A stretch of DNA of 64,000 bases from Cyclina sinensis (lineage: Eukaryota; Mollusca; Bivalvia; Venerida; Veneridae), in the NCBI GenBank assembly GCA_012932295.1, contig JAAONU010000002.1, forward strand, positions 33,257,485-33,321,484, written 5' to 3'. Position numbers and translations under genes: made by a program. How positions within the stretch are numbered: the first letter of the stretch is position 1; the number at the start of each line of letters is the position of its first letter. Shown here in pieces: positions 61,130 through 64,000 of this stretch. A model generated the notes under the pieces. The model was given only the letters and a program-made list of their open reading frames with translations. It made no database searches and had not been told where the DNA came from.

Positions 61130-61990
61130 GTTTAATATGTGTACGGTGTCTGTGGGCATTAATTACGGTCTGACATCGCCAGTGCATGCTGCTGATAAAC
61201 CTACTGACCTTCTGATGAGGAATCTGTGCCCATTCCTCAATGAGCGCCTATCTGAGCTCTGGGACTGTTGTTGGTTGGACTTGTTGTGGCTTTCTGCAGG
61301 TCATCCCATGCGTGCTCAATAGGATTTGAATCCGAGGACCTCGGTGGGCAATTCATTCGTTCAATAGATGTTTGCTCGAGATATTGGTTGGTGACGCGGG
61401 CTCTGTGCACACATGCATTATCATCCTTCAGAATGTAATCAGGTACTACAGCACAAGCGTACGTAATTCGTTCTGTCGTAAGTGTGCCGTTTACAAAGAC
61501 CTGTAGGTACGTTTTTTCCTAAGCGCTTATTAGTGTTCTCGCTCACAACATCACTGAAGCTTGCATACCTAATAAAACGTCCATTTGGCATTCTTTGAAC
61601 CCTAGCCCGACTGTCCGTCACGTCCACATACCACCTGGACTCATTTGTGAAGAGGACTGGGGTCCAGTATTTAATTGTCAATGTAATATGAGGTTGCACC
61701 CATTACAAACGCTCTTGAATATGCTGTTGTGTCAAGATAATGCGTATTGCAGGCCACCGTGACCTCAATCCAGCATCGTGCAACCGGTTTCTAACGGTTT
61801 GCGTACTTACACGTACACCGGTTGCATTCTTGAAGTTGTTCTGTAACATTGTTGCGTTTCGGAACCAATGGAGTCGGGCTTGAAGTACGATAAATCAGTC
61901 CTGGGCTTGAGCTGTTGAGCTTTCTTATCCCCAGACTGAGTACTCTTCATTGTGGAAGTACTGTCTCAGGCATCTACTACCAGAAGAATA
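61130..61990 (-). pseudogene. Tc1-like transposase relic, DD34E, minus strand
   Basis: Read right to left: 'LHWFRNATMLQNNFKNATGV', then 'STQTVRNRLHDAGLRSRWPA', then 'VLFTNESRW' (first catalytic Asp changed to Asn), 'DVTDSRARVQRMPN', then 'LKDDNACVHRARV' (Asp pair at 61420-61425), 'NPIEHAWDDL' (Glu at 61315-61317; 34 residues between) and 'EEWAQIPHQKVSRFISSM' near 61170. Frame breaks and stops occur, for example after 'EYSVWG' near 61930 and in 'ELR*ALIEEW'. Terminal repeats are not found. It is a different family from the element at 34771-36311. Confidence 0.82.
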
Positions 61991-63300
61991 ATTAGAATTT
62001 TCCTATTTATCTAAAATAAAGCCGGTGAAACGTTTAAGTAATTCCTGATTTTTGGGATTTGTGAGAAGATCAATTATTCTAGAAAACATGAAATAATAAG
62101 AGGTGGCTGCCTACTAGTATAAGTTTATTTAATTATAATTAAATTTATTAGATAAATGAATGATTTGTTATTGTGTTTCGTAATGTCATGTTATTTGACA
62201 TTAGCATTGTAACAATTTTGTAACCTCCAAAATAATGATAAAAAGGATTAGCAACCAACGTTTGTACATGTGTATTTTTATTTTGTAGCCGGAGCTGAGG
62301 CATGGACATATTGAACGCTAGCCTTTGAAACTGTTTTAATACCCTTTTGTTTTCCATTTCATTATAACATCAACAACTATAAAAAATAAAGGACACAGAT
62401 GCTCATTCGTGTTGCTGCGCACAGAGTAACAAGAAGTTAAACAATTTTAACTGATCGTCAAAAGAAACTTATTGCTAAAAAATGCAAAGAAAGGTTTGCC
62501 TGATGTTAAACGTAAAAAAAAGATTACATGTGTCTTAATCTTATTGTCTAGACAGATGGCACGTATTGTATGACATCAATGCACTTAAACTTCCGGAGTT
62601 TGCTACTTTCTTCGCTACGAAAAAAAAATACTTAAGTAGTTGCCCCAATTCCTTTCTCTGGTTTTATCTATCAGTCTTGAAACTAAAAATTGACAGTCTT
62701 GAACGTATGCAGTCCATGTGAAGTTGTCTTACTGTAAGTAAACTGTTCTTGTCATATTCTAGGCGTGAAACGTTTACTTTCAGCTATAGAATAATGGGGA
62801 AAGACAAATTCTGTTCAAATATGCATTAAAGTTTTCCCTTTTGTTAAATGATATATTACTATTCATAAAATATTTTCGTAACAAGTCAGTAAATAAAATT
62901 GATATACTTTCCGTCAAATTACTTTTTCGAGAAAAAAATCTAGGATAGTTTTTAAAAATTGATTCCATTTGAAGTAATGTTAATGGGAAATGTTGCGAAC
63001 GTCTGAGAAAAAATAGTGTTTTTAGGAGTTTTTTTTATGTCCAGGTTTGTAATTGAACATTTAAAAGTTTTGCAAGAATGTAGAAGAACATGAATAATAT
63101 TCTAATGCCCTATATTTGATCCCCGCTTAAAAATACACAATAAAAATCAGCTGCAAAATTGATTTATATTGGTCATTGGCGGGCGTTTTCGATCACGGTG
63201 CGTAAGACTACGATAATGCACATAAACTAATGACGTCATCCCAAATAAATCAAAATTAGGAGAGAAACTGCAGCATCTACGGTGGCACAGAGGTGACCTG
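61991..63300. other. no recognised gene
   Basis: AT-rich intergenic DNA. A TGACGTCA palindrome (CRE/ATF-type site) is at 63231-63238, in a G+C-richer patch (63175-63300) that may be a repeat fragment. Confidence 0.4.
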
Positions 63301-63319
63301 CACGAGTATTTTTTTAAAT

Positions 63320-63720
63320 TTCCCTTCTCTTTTTTTTATCTCGTTCCTAAGAGATACTAACTCAAAGAAACGATTTAGTATGTCGTATCAAGCAACTACT
63401 AAGTCATGGGAACGGCAATAAAAAGAGAAATGCATATAAAAAAGAAAAAGTATTGCATTGAAAAAAGTAGCACTATAAAAAGTTGTGTTAGAAAAAAATA
63501 GTGCAATAAAAAAGAGTAGTGCATGCTAGCTATGTCATGGGAACGACTTATTTACTCGTGTGAACGAGTAAGCTGTGACGTGGGAACAAGATAGCGGGAT
63601 ATTGCGATTCTCTCTTTTTAATACTTTTCTTTTTTAAATTGCACTTCACTTTTTTATATCGTTTCCACGACTTACATACTCGTGAAATACTTAACCGTTC
63701 GATTGAGTTTGTATCTCGAG
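63320..63720. repeat. repeat with 'tcatgggaacgac' motifs and a small hairpin
   Basis: 'gtcatgggaacg' occurs at about 63403 and 63534, and related 'gacgtgggaacaag' and 'gagggaacgact' follow. A perfect 7-bp inverted repeat TTACTCG/CGAGTAA lies at 63552-63571. Between the first two motifs 'gtgcaataaaaaagagtagt'-like runs repeat three times. The 116-codon minus-strand ORF (63548-63898) overlaps it and shows no domain. Confidence 0.45.
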
Positions 63721-64000
63721 GGAACGACTTTAAAATGAGATATCGATTTATTTGACGTTTGAGCAATCTGTTGGGACTTTTAAAACCAATAAAGAACAAA
63801 AATCCTTCTACCAATTTTATGGCCTCAAAATGGTTGTTTCTTAAAGATATAGGGGTTTCAAAGAACGTTCTGACAACACTTTTTATCAAAGTCAACACGA
63901 TATTTTTTTAATCAGTTACGTGTTAACTCAGTTTCAAAAGATGTGTCTTTAATTTACTTAATATCAAGTCTCTGAAATACCTTTTTCGTGAACACACATA

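Noticed and set aside
63548..63898. 116-codon ORF on the minus strand
   Set aside because: Overlaps the 'gggaacgac' repeat and is Lys/Arg-rich from A/T runs; no domain seen.

Overview
The window is eukaryotic nuclear DNA: AT-rich, split genes with GT/AG introns, tRNA-derived SINEs, Tc1-like transposon relics and long degenerate tandem repeats. The repeat families (arrays of about 187 bp with 'accagttttgacccaggggc'-type units, elements opening with 'gtgtccataggacacggatg', and 'accgattaaatcaaactgaa' arrays) are of the kind found in bivalve molluscs. I therefore infer a bivalve; the species cannot be named from sequence alone.

Only two protein-coding genes are well supported. They are tandem paralogs on the + strand, about 22 kb apart: lectin gene 1 (exons 2406-6630) and lectin gene 2 (exons 24235-28172). 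Each has five recognised exons with matching phases: a short Cys-rich exon, an EGF-like exon ending in a CPPC hinge, and three exons for one long-form C-type lectin domain. Similarity also covers upstream DNA, introns and 3' flanks, so this is a segmental duplication. The Ca2+/sugar site differs between copies (EPG and W-K-V in gene 1, EPD and W-V-D in gene 2). The signal-peptide exon was not found with confidence in either gene.

Layout: 1-6.87 kb, lectin gene 1 unit with a tRNA-Ser-like SINE in intron 4. 6.9-15.2 kb, decayed repeat arrays and a well-preserved Helitron/Helentron-like non-autonomous element (13.71-15.23 kb) with a 3' hairpin. 16-21.6 kb, a hairpin-type element relic, an inverted/tandem 185-bp element and a duplicated tRNA-Asp-like SINE. 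21.84-28.4 kb, lectin gene 2 unit. 28.6-31 kb, more decayed arrays. 34.77-36.31 kb, a complete but inactivated Tc1-like transposon with both terminal repeats. 40.7-41.55 kb, a second Tc1 relic. 41.66-54.81 kb, two copies of a previously unclassified 6-kb repeat, each carrying a 21/22-bp minisatellite array (1.2 and 2.6 kb). 55.85-57.47 kb, a diverged inverted third copy. 57.7-59.7 kb, decayed repeats and one orphan ORF. 61.13-61.99 kb, a third Tc1 relic on the minus strand.

Most long ORFs are by-products of repeats; the longest (195 codons, 55825-56412) is minisatellite. The most interesting non-genic signal is a terminal design shared by otherwise different repeat families: a 3' hairpin with a TTT loop, a one-base 5' bulge and an outer arm matching the 5' end. 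It suggests several non-autonomous families here use the same mobilisation machinery.
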